Shown here: positions 27,734 through 36,508 of the stretch, one piece after another
Numbering within the stretch: the stretch's first letter is position 1
Layout: every line of letters starts with the position of its first letter
Origin: Streptomyces pyxinicus
GTDB taxonomy: Bacteria > Actinomycetota > Actinomycetes > Streptomycetales > Streptomycetaceae
Assembly (NCBI RefSeq): GCF_024753135.1
Contig: NZ_JANUGP010000016.1
Span: 1-64,000 of the forward strand
Direction of reading: 5' to 3'
Length of the DNA stretch: 64,000 nucleotides
Position numbers and translations under genes: made by a program
Notes under the pieces: generated by a model
The model's database searches: none
What the model was told of the DNA's origin: nothing
What the model saw: the letters and a program-made list of their open reading frames with translations, nothing else

Positions 27734-28504
27734 ATGGACAAAGTGGTCACCTCGGCCGCGCTCGCCGTGGCCGACGTGCCCGACGGCGCGTCGATCGCGG
27801 TGGGCGGCTTCGGTCTCAGCGGCGTGCCGAACGTGCTGATCGCGGCCCTCCACGAGCGCGGCGTCACCGGGCTCGGCGTGGTCTCCAACAACTGCGGCGC
27901 GATGGACTCCGGCCTGGCCGTGCTGCTCACCGCGGGCCGTATCGCCCGGGTCACCGGCTCCTACATCGGCGCCAACAAGGAGTTCGCCCGGCAGTACCTC
28001 GGGGGTGACCTCGAAGTCGAACTCATCCCGCAGGGCACCCTGGCCGAGCGGCTGCGGGCGGGCGGCGCGGGCATCCCCGCGTTCTACACACCGGCGGGCG
28101 TCGGCACCCAGGTCGCCGACGGCGGACTGCCCTGGCGCTACGACGGCACGGGCGGCGTGGCGCTGGCCTCCCCGCGCAAGGAGGTGCGCGCGTTCGACGG
28201 CACGGACTACGTCCTGGAGCGCGGTATCCGCACCGACTTCGCCCTCGTCCGGGCGGCCAGGGGTGACCGGCACGGCAACCTCGTCTTCCGCAAGTCCGCC
28301 CGCAACTTCAACCCGCTGGCCGCCATGGCCGGCCGGATCACCGTCGCCGAGGTCGAGGAACTGGTCGAACCGGGTGCGATCGACCCCGACGAGGTCCACC
28401 TTCCCGGCGTGTTCGTGCAGCGGGTCGTCGCCCTGACCCCCGAGCAGACCGCCGCCAAGCGGATCGAGAAACGCACCGTGAGCGAGCGCGAGGAGCGGCA
28501 CTGA
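27734..28504 (+). CDS. pcaI: 3-oxoadipate CoA-transferase, subunit A
   Basis: A 256-residue alpha subunit of a family I CoA-transferase. The N-terminal GGFGLSGVPNVLIAAL and GVVSNNCG motifs are characteristic, and ARNFNPLAAMAG appears near residue 195. With PcaJ it moves CoA from succinyl-CoA to 3-oxoadipate in the beta-ketoadipate pathway, in the cytoplasm. ATG 27734 follows AGGGAAG. It is the first gene of an eight-gene operon, and its stop overlaps the pcaJ start as TGATG, so the two subunits are translationally coupled. Confidence 0.93.
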   Translation: MDKVVTSAALAVADVPDGASIAVGGFGLSGVPNVLIAALHERGVTGLGVVSNNCGAMDSGLAVLLTAGRIARVTGSYIGANKEFARQYLGGDLEVELIPQGTLAERLRAGGAGIPAFYTPAGVGTQVADGGLPWRYDGTGGVALASPRKEVRAFDGTDYVLERGIRTDFALVRAARGDRHGNLVFRKSARNFNPLAAMAGRITVAEVEELVEPGAIDPDEVHLPGVFVQRVVALTPEQTAAKRIEKRTVSEREERH

Positions 28505-29151
28505 TGGCCTGGAGCAGGCAGGAGATGGCAGCCAGGGCCGCCGCGGAGCTGCGCGACGGCGAGTACGTCAACCTGGGCATCGGGCTGCCCACCCTCATCC
28601 CCAACCACCTGCCGGCGGGCGTCCACGTCGTCCTGGAGTCGGAGAACGGCATCCTGGGCACCGGCGCCTACCCCGATCCCGAGGATGTGGACCCCGACCT
28701 GATCAACGCGGGCAAGGAGACCGTCACCGTCCTGCCCGGCGCCTCGTTCTTCGACTCCGCCCTCTCCTTCGCGATGATCCGCGGCGGGCACATCGACACC
28801 GCCGTCCTGGGGGCGATGCAGGTATCCGCCCGGGGCGACCTGGCCAACTGGGCCGTGCCCGGCACGCTGGTCACCGGCATCGGCGGCGCCATGGACCTGG
28901 TGCACGGCGCGCGGCGGGTGCTCGTCACCATGACCCACACCGCCAAGGACGGCAGCCCGAAGATCGTCCCCGCGTGCACGCTGCCCCTGACGGGCAGGGC
29001 GTGCGTGCACCGGATCATCACCGACCTGGCCGTGCTCGACGTCACCGACGACGGCCTGCTCCTCGTGGAGACCGCCCCCGGTGTCGGCACCGACGAGGTA
29101 CTGGCCCGTACCGCGGCCCCTGTCCGTATCACCGAGCGGAGCACCGTATGA
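28504..29151 (+). CDS. pcaJ: 3-oxoadipate CoA-transferase, subunit B
   Basis: A 215-residue beta subunit of the CoA-transferase. It has the GLPTLIPNHLPAGV segment and the SENG motif in LESENGILGTG, whose glutamate (near residue 47) carries the covalent CoA intermediate. VTMTHTAKDGSPKIV lies later in the chain. It pairs with the product of the overlapping upstream gene. The stop overlaps the start of pcaF as ATGA, which keeps translation of the CoA-transferase and thiolase linked. Confidence 0.93.
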   Translation: MAWSRQEMAARAAAELRDGEYVNLGIGLPTLIPNHLPAGVHVVLESENGILGTGAYPDPEDVDPDLINAGKETVTVLPGASFFDSALSFAMIRGGHIDTAVLGAMQVSARGDLANWAVPGTLVTGIGGAMDLVHGARRVLVTMTHTAKDGSPKIVPACTLPLTGRACVHRIITDLAVLDVTDDGLLLVETAPGVGTDEVLARTAAPVRITERSTV

Positions 29152-30362
29152 ACTCCCGCACGCGTGACGTCTACGTCGTCGACGCCGTCCGCACCCCCTT
29201 CGGCAGGTACAACGGCGCGCTGGCCTCGGTACGCCCCGACGACCTGGCCGCGCACACCGTCCGCGCCCTGCTGGAGCGCACCCCGGACCTCGACCCGGCG
29301 GCCGTGGGTGACGTGGTGTTCGGCAACGCCAACGGCGCGGGCGAGGAGAACCGCAACGTCGGACGCATGGCGGCCCTGCTGGCCGGCCTGCCGGTGTCCG
29401 TGCCCGGCGTCACCGTCAACCGGCTGTGCGCCTCGGGGCTGGAGGCCGTGGTGCAGGCGGCCCGCGCGATCGCCGTCGGCGACCACTCCCTCGTGATCGC
29501 CGGCGGCGTCGAGTCGATGACCCGCGCCCCCTACGTCCTGCCCAAGAGCGACCGCCCCTTCCCCGCCGGGCACGGGCAGCTGTACTCGACCACCCTCGGC
29601 TGGCGCATGGTCAACCCCGCGATGGACCCGCAGTGGACGGTCCCGCTCGGCGAGAGCGCCGAACTCATCGCCGACAAGCACGCCATCAGCCGGGAGCAGC
29701 AGGACGCCTTCGCCCTGGACTCCCACCGCAAGGCCACCGCCGCCCGGGACGCGGGTCTCTTCGACGCCGAGATCGTGCCCGTGCCCGTCGCGGGCCGCAA
29801 GGGCGGTTCCGTTCCGGTCGGCCGGGACGAGAGCATCCGGGAGGACACCTCCCGCCAGGCGCTGGCCGCGCTCGCTCCGGCCTTCCGCCCGGACGACGGC
29901 ACCGTCACCGCCGGCAACTCCTCGCCGCTCAACGACGGCGCGGCGGCCCTGCTCCTCGCCGACGAGGACGGCCTGCGCGCCACCGGACGCGAACCACTGG
30001 CCCGGATAACGGCCAACGGCGTCTCCGCCATCGAGCCGCACTACTTCGGGCTCGCCCCCGTCCAGGCCGTCCACCGCGCCCTGGAACGGGCCGGCCGCGG
30101 CTTCGCCGACCTCACCACGCTGGAACTCAACGAGGCGTTCGCCGCCCAGGTCCTCGGCTGCCTCGCCGAGTGGCCCGGCCTCGACCCCGCGGTGCTCAAT
30201 CCGCGCGGCGGCGCGATCGCCCTCGGCCATCCGCTCGGCGCCTCCGGTGCCCGCCTGGCCGGCACCGTCGCCCACCAGCTCAGGGCCGCCGGCTCCGGCA
30301 CCGGCGTGGCGGCCCTGTGCATCGGCGTCGGCCAGGGCCTGGCCCTCGTACTCGAAAGGTAG
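29148..30362 (+). CDS. pcaF: 3-oxoadipyl-CoA thiolase
   Basis: A 404-residue thiolase that cleaves 3-oxoadipyl-CoA with CoA to succinyl-CoA and acetyl-CoA, the last step of the pathway. The acyl-enzyme cysteine is in NRLCASGLEAV (near residue 91). The histidine sits in NEAFAAQ and GHPLGASGARL (near 350-370). The C-terminal catalytic cysteine lies in ALCIGVGQG. The 400-residue length and the LAAHTVRALLERTPDLDPAAV N-terminal region fit PcaF rather than a biosynthetic thiolase, and the operon context confirms it. ATG 29148 overlaps the pcaJ stop. Confidence 0.93.
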   Translation: MNSRTRDVYVVDAVRTPFGRYNGALASVRPDDLAAHTVRALLERTPDLDPAAVGDVVFGNANGAGEENRNVGRMAALLAGLPVSVPGVTVNRLCASGLEAVVQAARAIAVGDHSLVIAGGVESMTRAPYVLPKSDRPFPAGHGQLYSTTLGWRMVNPAMDPQWTVPLGESAELIADKHAISREQQDAFALDSHRKATAARDAGLFDAEIVPVPVAGRKGGSVPVGRDESIREDTSRQALAALAPAFRPDDGTVTAGNSSPLNDGAAALLLADEDGLRATGREPLARITANGVSAIEPHYFGLAPVQAVHRALERAGRGFADLTTLELNEAFAAQVLGCLAEWPGLDPAVLNPRGGAIALGHPLGASGARLAGTVAHQLRAAGSGTGVAALCIGVGQGLALVLER

Positions 30363-30367
30363 GCCCC

Positions 30368-31156
30368 ATGACCGTCCCAGGCTCCATGACCACCCCGCTC
30401 ACCCAGGCGACGATCAGCACCGAGATCACCGGCAGCCGCGAACACTACGCCCGGCACCTCGCCGACGGCGGCTCCGCGCGCACCCACCCCGACCGGGCCT
30501 ACCCGCCCTACCGCAGCAGCCTGCTCCGCCACCCGAAACAGCCCCTCGTGGCCGTACGGGACCCCGAGATGGTCGAACTCAGCGGCCCCGCCTTCGGTGT
30601 CACCGACATCACCGACCTCGACCACGACCTGACCCGGCAGCACCAGGGCGAACCGCTCGGCGAACGGATCACCGTCACCGGCCGGGTCCTGGACCGCGAC
30701 GGCCGTCCGGTGCGCGGACAGCTCGTGGAGATCTGGCAGGCCAACGCCTCCGGCCGCTACGCCCACCAGCGCGACCAGCACCCCGCCCCGCTCGACCCCA
30801 ACTTCACCGGCGTGGGCCGCTGCCTGACCGACGACCAGGGCGGCTACCGGTTCGTGACCGTCAAGCCCGGGGCCTATCCCTGGCGCAACCACGACAACGC
30901 CTGGCGGCCCGCGCACATCCACTTCTCCCTGTTCGGCACCGCCTTCACCCAGCGCCTGGTCACCCAGATGTACTTCCCCGGCGACCCGCTCTTCCCCTAC
31001 GACCCGATACTCCAGTCCGTCACCGACGACCGCGCCCGCGAACGCCTGGTCGCCGCCTACGACCACGAGCGTTCCGTGCCGGAGTGGTCGCTCGGCTACC
31101 ACTGGGACATCGTCCTGGACGGTCCGGCCGCCACCTGGACGGAAGAGGGACACTGA
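30368..31156 (+). CDS. pcaH: Protocatechuate 3,4-dioxygenase, beta subunit
   Basis: A 262-residue intradiol dioxygenase subunit that carries the catalytic non-haem Fe(III). The four ligands are visible in order: Tyr in GRYAHQRDQH, Tyr in PGAYPWRNHDN, and two His in RPAHIHFSLFG. The family motif LVEIWQANASGRY is present at about residues 117-129. Together with PcaG it opens the protocatechuate ring between the two hydroxyl groups to give 3-carboxy-cis,cis-muconate. The length matches known beta subunits. It starts five bases after pcaF and its TGA overlaps the pcaG ATG. Confidence 0.94.
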   Translation: MTVPGSMTTPLTQATISTEITGSREHYARHLADGGSARTHPDRAYPPYRSSLLRHPKQPLVAVRDPEMVELSGPAFGVTDITDLDHDLTRQHQGEPLGERITVTGRVLDRDGRPVRGQLVEIWQANASGRYAHQRDQHPAPLDPNFTGVGRCLTDDQGGYRFVTVKPGAYPWRNHDNAWRPAHIHFSLFGTAFTQRLVTQMYFPGDPLFPYDPILQSVTDDRARERLVAAYDHERSVPEWSLGYHWDIVLDGPAATWTEEGH

Positions 31157-31749
31157 TGACCCCGACGACCACGCCCGCACCCCAACCGCCCACGCCCTCG
31201 CAGACGGTGGGCCCGTTCTACGGCTACGCGCTGCCCTTCACCGGCGGCGGGGACATCGCGCCGCCCGGCCACCCGGACACCCTCACCCTGCACGGCCGCG
31301 TCCTCGACGGCGCGGGGCAGCCCGTCCCCGACGCGATCGTCGAAGCCTGGCAGCCCGCCCCGGACGGCTCGCGCACCGGCGCCCCCGGCTCCCTGCGCCG
31401 CGACCCGGTCACCGGCGCGGTCATCGGCCGCGACACCGTCACCTTCACCGGCTTCGGACGCGTCCCCACCGACGCCGACGGCCACTACACGCTGCGCACC
31501 CTGCCGCCCGGCGGGGTGGCCTACATCTCGCTGGCCGTGTTCGCCCGCGGACTCCTGCACCACCTCCACACCCGCGCCTACCTGCACGACGCGGGCCCTC
31601 TCGGCGACGACGCCCTCCTGGCCGGCCTGTCCCCCGTCCGCCGCGCGACCCTGATCACCACGTCGGACGGCCCGCGGGTCCACCGCTTCGACATCCGTCT
31701 GCAGGGCGGCGACGAGCACGAGGAGACGGTCTTCCTTGACTTCGGCTGA
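31156..31749 (+). CDS. pcaG: Protocatechuate 3,4-dioxygenase, alpha subunit
   Basis: A 197-residue alpha subunit. It keeps the dioxygenase fold signatures (TPSQTVGPFYGYALP near residues 13-27, IVEAWQPAPDG near 65) but lacks the iron-binding tyrosine and histidine set found in PcaH, as expected for the structural partner. It shapes the substrate pocket in the mixed oligomer. Its start overlaps the pcaH stop as TGATG and its end overlaps pcaB by 14 bases. Confidence 0.93.
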   Translation: MTPTTTPAPQPPTPSQTVGPFYGYALPFTGGGDIAPPGHPDTLTLHGRVLDGAGQPVPDAIVEAWQPAPDGSRTGAPGSLRRDPVTGAVIGRDTVTFTGFGRVPTDADGHYTLRTLPPGGVAYISLAVFARGLLHHLHTRAYLHDAGPLGDDALLAGLSPVRRATLITTSDGPRVHRFDIRLQGGDEHEETVFLDFG

Positions 31750-33190
31750 CTTCCCGCACCACGCCGACACCGGGCTGCTCTCCCCCGTGCAGGCGGGGAC
31801 CGCCGTCGAGGCTCTCACCAGCGACGCGGCCTGCGTCCGCGCCCTGCTGGCGGCCGAAGCGGCCCTCGCCCGCGCCCAGGTGTCCCTCGGCCTGGCCCCC
31901 GCGGGCGTGGCGGAGGCGATCAGCCGGGCGGCCACCGCGCCCGGCCGGTTCGACCCCTACGACCTGGCGGTGCGTGCCCGCGCCGGCGCCAACCCGGTCA
32001 TCGCCCTGGTGCACGACCTGACCGCGGCGGTGGCCGAGGCCGATCCCGGGGCCGCCGCCTACGTGCACCGCGGGGCGACCAGCCAGGACATCCTCGACAC
32101 CGCCATGATGACGATCTCCGCGCAGGCCGTGGACCACCTGCTCACCGACCTGGCGCGGGTGGCCGGGGGCCTGGGCCGGCTCGCCCGCGCCCACCGGGAC
32201 ACCACGATGGCAGGCCGTACCCTGACCCAGCACGCCGTACCGACGACCTTCGGGCTCAAGGCGGCCGGCTGGCGCTCCCTCGTCCTCGACGCCCACGACC
32301 GGCTGACGGCCGTACGGTCCGCGCTGCCCGCCCAACTCGGCGGCGCGGCAGGGACGCTGGCGGCCTTCCACGCCTACGCGGAGGCGGAGGACGGTGACGA
32401 GCCCCGGGCCGACGGCCCGTTCGGGGAGGACGTCGGGCTGCGGTTGTGCGCCGCGTTCGCCCGCGAGACCGGTCTCGCCGAGCCTGCGCTGCCCTGGCAC
32501 GTCCTGCGCACCCCGGTCGCCGAACTCGGCGGCGCCCTCGCCCTGGCCTCCGGCGCGCTCGGCAAGATCGCGGCCGACGTGCTCGTCCTCTCCCGTACGG
32601 AGATCGGCGAGGTCACCGAGGGCACCGGCGGGACCTCCTCCGCCATGCCGCACAAGGCCAATCCGGCGCGTGCCACCCTGATCGCGGGCGCCGCGCGCCG
32701 GGTACCCGCCCTCACCGGCGTGCTCTACGCCTGCCTCGTCGCCGAGGACGAACGCCCCTCCGGCGCCTGGCACGCCGAATGGCCGACCCTGCGCGACGCC
32801 CTGCGCACCGTCGGCGGCATGGCGGCCACCGCGGCGGACCTCGTCGCGGGCCTGCGCGTGCACCCCGACCGGATGCGCGGCAACCTCGGCGCCACCCACG
32901 GACAGCTCACCGCCGAACGCCTGGTGGCCGCCCTCGCACCGCTGGCCGGCCGCGCCGAGGCCCGCGCGGCCGTCACCCGCGCCGGTGACCAGGCCACGCG
33001 GGAAGCCGTCGGCCTGCCCGACTCGCTCAGCGCCGACCCGGCCGTCACGCGTCTCCTGACGTCAGCACAACTCCACGCCCTCGCGGACCCGTCCGCCTAT
33101 CACGGCTCCGCCGCCGCGCTCGTCGACCGGGCCCTGCGGCGACCGGACCCCGCCCCCGAGGGCGAGCAGCCCGCACAAGGAGCACCATGA
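31736..33190 (+). CDS. pcaB: 3-carboxy-cis,cis-muconate cycloisomerase
   Basis: A 484-residue protein of the fumarase/aspartase superfamily that closes carboxymuconate to gamma-carboxymuconolactone. The superfamily signature is GGTSSAMPHKANPARA near residues 300-315, and the RGATSQDILDT motif near 110 holds the conserved Thr-Ser. The start is a TTG at 31736 inside pcaG, with GAGGAG 11 bases before it. It reads into MTSADFPHHADTGLLSPV, which looks like a natural N-terminus. The C-terminal region beyond about 350 is the extended domain of PcaB enzymes. The ATGA overlap with pcaL couples the next step. Confidence 0.9.
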   Translation: MTSADFPHHADTGLLSPVQAGTAVEALTSDAACVRALLAAEAALARAQVSLGLAPAGVAEAISRAATAPGRFDPYDLAVRARAGANPVIALVHDLTAAVAEADPGAAAYVHRGATSQDILDTAMMTISAQAVDHLLTDLARVAGGLGRLARAHRDTTMAGRTLTQHAVPTTFGLKAAGWRSLVLDAHDRLTAVRSALPAQLGGAAGTLAAFHAYAEAEDGDEPRADGPFGEDVGLRLCAAFARETGLAEPALPWHVLRTPVAELGGALALASGALGKIAADVLVLSRTEIGEVTEGTGGTSSAMPHKANPARATLIAGAARRVPALTGVLYACLVAEDERPSGAWHAEWPTLRDALRTVGGMAATAADLVAGLRVHPDRMRGNLGATHGQLTAERLVAALAPLAGRAEARAAVTRAGDQATREAVGLPDSLSADPAVTRLLTSAQLHALADPSAYHGSAAALVDRALRRPDPAPEGEQPAQGAP

Positions 33191-34365
33191 CCATCCGCCC
33201 CGACACCGGCCCGCACCACCGGGTGGACGGCCCGCCGTCGTACCCGCCCCTCCTCCTCGGCCCCTCCCTCGGCACCCCGCTGTCCGTCTGGGACCAGCAG
33301 GTCCCGCTGCTGGCCCGTACCCACCGGATCGTCCGCTGGGACCTGCCCGGACACGGCGGCACCCACCCGGACGTCCTGCCCCCCGGCGGCGGCGTCGCCG
33401 ACCTCGGGCAGCAGGTCCTGGCCCTCGCCGACACCCTCGGCATCGACCGCTTCGCGTACGCGGGCATCTCCCTGGGCGGCGCCGTCGGCATCTGGCTCGC
33501 GGCCCACCACCCCGACCGTGTCTCCTCCTTGACCGTCGTCTGCTCGTCCGCGCGGTTCGGGGAGCCGGACGGATGGCACGACAGGGCCCGCGACGTGCGC
33601 ACCCACGGCACGGACTCCCTCGCCCACGCGTCCGCCGCACGCTGGTTCACCCCCGCCTTCGTCTCGGCTCCGGCGGCGAGCAGCCTCGTCGAGGCCCTGC
33701 GGACGGCGACCGATCCCGAGGCGTACGCCCGCCTGTGCGAAGCCCTCGCCGGCTACGACGCCCGCCCCTACCTGCACCGCGTCACCGCCCCCACTCTCAT
33801 CGTGGCCGGACGCGACGACCCCGCCACGCCCGTCGCCCACGCCCGGGAACTCGCCGACACCATCCCCGGCGCCGGGCTGGTGGAGATCCCCGGCGCGGCC
33901 CATCTCGCGGGCGTCGAGCAGCCCCGGCCCGTCGCGCGGGCACTCGCCGCCCACCTCGCGGCCGACACCGACGACGCCGGCCGGCACACCGCCGGACTCG
34001 CGGTACGCCGTACGGTCCTCGGCGACGCCCACGTGGACCGCGCCCTCGCCCGCACCACCCCGCTGACGGCCGCCTTCCAGGACTTCATCACCCGGTACGC
34101 CTGGGGCGAGATCTGGACCCGGCCCGGCCTGGACCACCGCACCCGCCGCTGTCTCACCCTCACCGCGCTCGTCGCCCAGGGCCACCACGCCGAGTTGGAG
34201 ATGCATCTGCGCGCCGCCCTGACCAGCGGCGACCTCACCCCCGGGGACATCGAGGAGGTTCTGCTCCAGACCGCCGTGTACTGCGGCGTCCCCAGCGCCA
34301 ACGCCGCCTTCGCCATCGCCGACCGCGTCCTGGCCGAAACCGCCGGCTCCGCACCCGAGGAGTGA
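33187..34365 (+). CDS. pcaL: Fused 3-oxoadipate enol-lactone hydrolase / 4-carboxymuconolactone decarboxylase
   Basis: A 392-residue two-domain enzyme. Residues 1-255 are an alpha/beta-hydrolase (PcaD part) with an oxyanion-loop LLGPSLGTPLSVWD, nucleophile Ser in AGISLGGA (near residue 97), Asp in GRDDPATP, and His in GAAHLAGVEQP. After a short linker, residues about 270-385 are a carboxymuconolactone decarboxylase domain (PcaC part) with TPLTAAFQDFITRYAWGEIW and QTAVYCGVPSANAAF. The fusion carries out decarboxylation and then hydrolysis of the enol-lactone in one chain, as described for Rhodococcus and Streptomyces PcaL. Its presence explains why no separate pcaC or pcaD is found. Confidence 0.94.
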   Translation: MTIRPDTGPHHRVDGPPSYPPLLLGPSLGTPLSVWDQQVPLLARTHRIVRWDLPGHGGTHPDVLPPGGGVADLGQQVLALADTLGIDRFAYAGISLGGAVGIWLAAHHPDRVSSLTVVCSSARFGEPDGWHDRARDVRTHGTDSLAHASAARWFTPAFVSAPAASSLVEALRTATDPEAYARLCEALAGYDARPYLHRVTAPTLIVAGRDDPATPVAHARELADTIPGAGLVEIPGAAHLAGVEQPRPVARALAAHLAADTDDAGRHTAGLAVRRTVLGDAHVDRALARTTPLTAAFQDFITRYAWGEIWTRPGLDHRTRRCLTLTALVAQGHHAELEMHLRAALTSGDLTPGDIEEVLLQTAVYCGVPSANAAFAIADRVLAETAGSAPEE

Positions 34366-34367
34366 CC

Positions 34368-35540
34368 ATGCACACCACCGTCGCCGTCATCGGGGGCGGC
34401 CCCGCCGGGCTTCTCCTCTCCCGCCTCCTGCACCGGGCCGGCGTCGACTGCGTCCTCCTGGAGCGCCGGAGCAGGGCCTACGTCGAACAGCGCCAGCGCG
34501 CCGGCATCCTGGAGCAGTCCACCGTCGACGCCCTGCGCGAGGCGGACGCGGCCGAACGCCTGGACCGCGAGGGCCTCGTCCACGAGGGCATCGAACTGCG
34601 CTGGAACGGCCGCGCCCACCGCATCGACCTGCCCTCCCTCACCGACGGCCGCCGCGTGCGGGTGTACGCCCAGACCGAGGTCGTCAAGGACCTCGTCGCC
34701 CTGCAACTGGCCGACGGCGCGGCCCCGCACTTCGAGGCCGAGGTCCGGGGGATCGAGGGCGCGGACGGCACGCGGCCCTCGGTCCACTACACCCACCAGG
34801 GCCAGGAGAAGACGCTGACCTGCGACTACGTCGTCGGGTGCGACGGGTACCACGGCGTCGCCCGAACCGCCGTCCCGCGGAGCGCGCAGCGTACCTTCGA
34901 GCGCGTCTACCCCTATTCCTGGCTCGGTGTGACGGCCGACGTACCGCCGTCCTGCGACGAACTCGTCTACGCCCACTCCCCGCACGGCTTCGCCCTGCAC
35001 AGCATGCGCTCGCGCGAGGTGAGCAGGCTGTACCTCCAGGTGCCCAACGGCACCGACCCGGCCGACTGGCCCGACGACCGCGTCTGGGACGAACTCGACA
35101 CGCGCTTCGCCCTGGACGGCTGGAAACTCGCCCGCGGCCCCATCACCGCCAAGTCCGTGCTGCCGATGCGCAGTTCCGTGACCGAGCCGCTGCGTCACGG
35201 CCGGCTCTTCCTGGCCGGCGACGCGGCGCACATCGTGCCGCCCACCGGCGCCAAGGGTCTCAACCTGGCCGCCTCCGACGTGACCGTCCTCGCCCGCGCC
35301 CTCATCCGGCGCCTGCGCACCGGCAACACCGACCTCCTGGACGCCTACTCCGACACCTGTCTGCGCCGGGTCTGGCGGGCCGAGCACTTCTCGTCCTTCA
35401 TGACGACCGCCCTCCACACCGATCCCGACCAGGGGGAGTTCGGCACCAGGCTCCAGATCTCACAGCTGGACCGCATCGCCGACTCCCCGCACGCGAGCAC
35501 CGAACTCGCCCTGAACTACGCGGGGTTGTCGATACCCTGA
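34368..35540 (+). CDS. pobA: 4-hydroxybenzoate 3-monooxygenase
   Basis: A 390-residue class A flavoprotein monooxygenase that makes protocatechuate from 4-hydroxybenzoate using NAD(P)H and O2. Motifs: FAD GXGXXG in VIGGGPAGLLLSRLL (residues 7-21), the DG motif in VVGCDGYHGVAR (about 157-168), and the GD motif in LFLAGDAAHIVPPTGAKG (about 281-298). Length matches PobA of pseudomonads (about 394). It starts two bases after pcaL, so it is the last gene of the operon and feeds its own pathway. In many streptomycetes pobA is apart from the pca genes. No transporter gene (pcaK) is present in the operon. Confidence 0.93.
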   Translation: MHTTVAVIGGGPAGLLLSRLLHRAGVDCVLLERRSRAYVEQRQRAGILEQSTVDALREADAAERLDREGLVHEGIELRWNGRAHRIDLPSLTDGRRVRVYAQTEVVKDLVALQLADGAAPHFEAEVRGIEGADGTRPSVHYTHQGQEKTLTCDYVVGCDGYHGVARTAVPRSAQRTFERVYPYSWLGVTADVPPSCDELVYAHSPHGFALHSMRSREVSRLYLQVPNGTDPADWPDDRVWDELDTRFALDGWKLARGPITAKSVLPMRSSVTEPLRHGRLFLAGDAAHIVPPTGAKGLNLAASDVTVLARALIRRLRTGNTDLLDAYSDTCLRRVWRAEHFSSFMTTALHTDPDQGEFGTRLQISQLDRIADSPHASTELALNYAGLSIP

Positions 35541-35561
35541 CGGCCGGTACGGCCCGGGGTG

Positions 35562-36467
35562 TCAGGGCAGCAGGACGGCCTTGCCCCGGTTGCGGCGTGC
35601 CTCCAGGTCGGCGTGCGCGGCAGCCGCCTGGTCGAGCGGGTAGGTCCGCCAGACGGGCAGGGTGAGCCTCCCCGCGGCGGCCAACTCGACCAGCTGCGGC
35701 AGGGCTTGCTCCGCCTGGTCGGCGCCGCCCGCGCTGAAGCGGACGCCGTACTGTGCGGCGGACATGTCGGCGATCGTGATGACGTTCGCACTGTCGCCGG
35801 TGAGGGCCACGGATTCGGCGAGGACGCCGGCACCGGAGGCGTCGAGGACGAAGTCGACGCCCCGCGGCGCCACGGTCCTCACCCGCTCCACCCAGCCCGA
35901 GCCATAGCGGACGGCGGTGGCGCCGAGCGTGGTGATCCGCTCGATGTCGTGTTCGCCCACCGTGGCGACGACGGTGATGCCGCGCGCGACGGCCAGTTGC
36001 GTCGCGATGACGCCCACGCTGCCGCCGGCGCCGTGGACGAGCAGGGTCTGCCCCCGGCGCACCCCCAACTGGGCGAGGACACGGAACGCGGTCCGGCCGA
36101 CGGTGACCAGCGACGCGGCGACCTCCCAGGACAGTGCCGCGGGCTTGGCCACCGGCGCGTCGATCAGGGCGTACTCGCTGTAGCTGCCGCCCGCGGTGGC
36201 GCCGAGGACCTCGTCGCCCACGGCCGCGCCGGCTCCCTCGCCGGCCGCGTCGACGACACCGGCCGCGTCCAGTCCGGGGACCACGGGGAAGCGCGCCGGG
36301 GCGGCGCCGGCCATCAGGCCGGAGCGGATCTTCATGTCGAGCGGGTTCACGGAGGCGGCCCGCACCCGTATCCGGACCTGGCCCGGCCCGGGTTCAGGCG
36401 CGGTGACCTCGGACAGCCGCAGCACCTCGGGGGCGCCGTACTCGGAGAAGGTGATCGCTTTGGACAT
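35562..36467 (-). CDS. NADP-dependent quinone-oxidoreductase-like enzyme (MDR superfamily)
   Basis: A 301-residue medium-chain reductase without the zinc ligands of alcohol dehydrogenases. The GroES-like domain includes VRAASVNPLDMKIRSGLM (about 35-52) and FPVVPGLDAAGVV. The Rossmann nucleotide site is LLVHGAGGSVGVIATQLA (about 141-158). It should reduce activated alkenes or quinones with NADPH. ATG 36467 follows GGGAG. It lies 41 bases downstream of the old yellow enzyme gene in the same direction, so both probably form one operon for electrophile or quinone detoxification under the MarR-type regulator at 37833. It converges on pobA, with only 21 bases between the stops. Confidence 0.85.
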   Translation of the reverse strand: MSKAITFSEYGAPEVLRLSEVTAPEPGPGQVRIRVRAASVNPLDMKIRSGLMAGAAPARFPVVPGLDAAGVVDAAGEGAGAAVGDEVLGATAGGSYSEYALIDAPVAKPAALSWEVAASLVTVGRTAFRVLAQLGVRRGQTLLVHGAGGSVGVIATQLAVARGITVVATVGEHDIERITTLGATAVRYGSGWVERVRTVAPRGVDFVLDASGAGVLAESVALTGDSANVITIADMSAAQYGVRFSAGGADQAEQALPQLVELAAAGRLTLPVWRTYPLDQAAAAHADLEARRNRGKAVLLP

Positions 36468-36508
36468 CGGAAACTCCCAGAATCAAGGCCCGCCTGTCGG
36501 GCCGTCGC

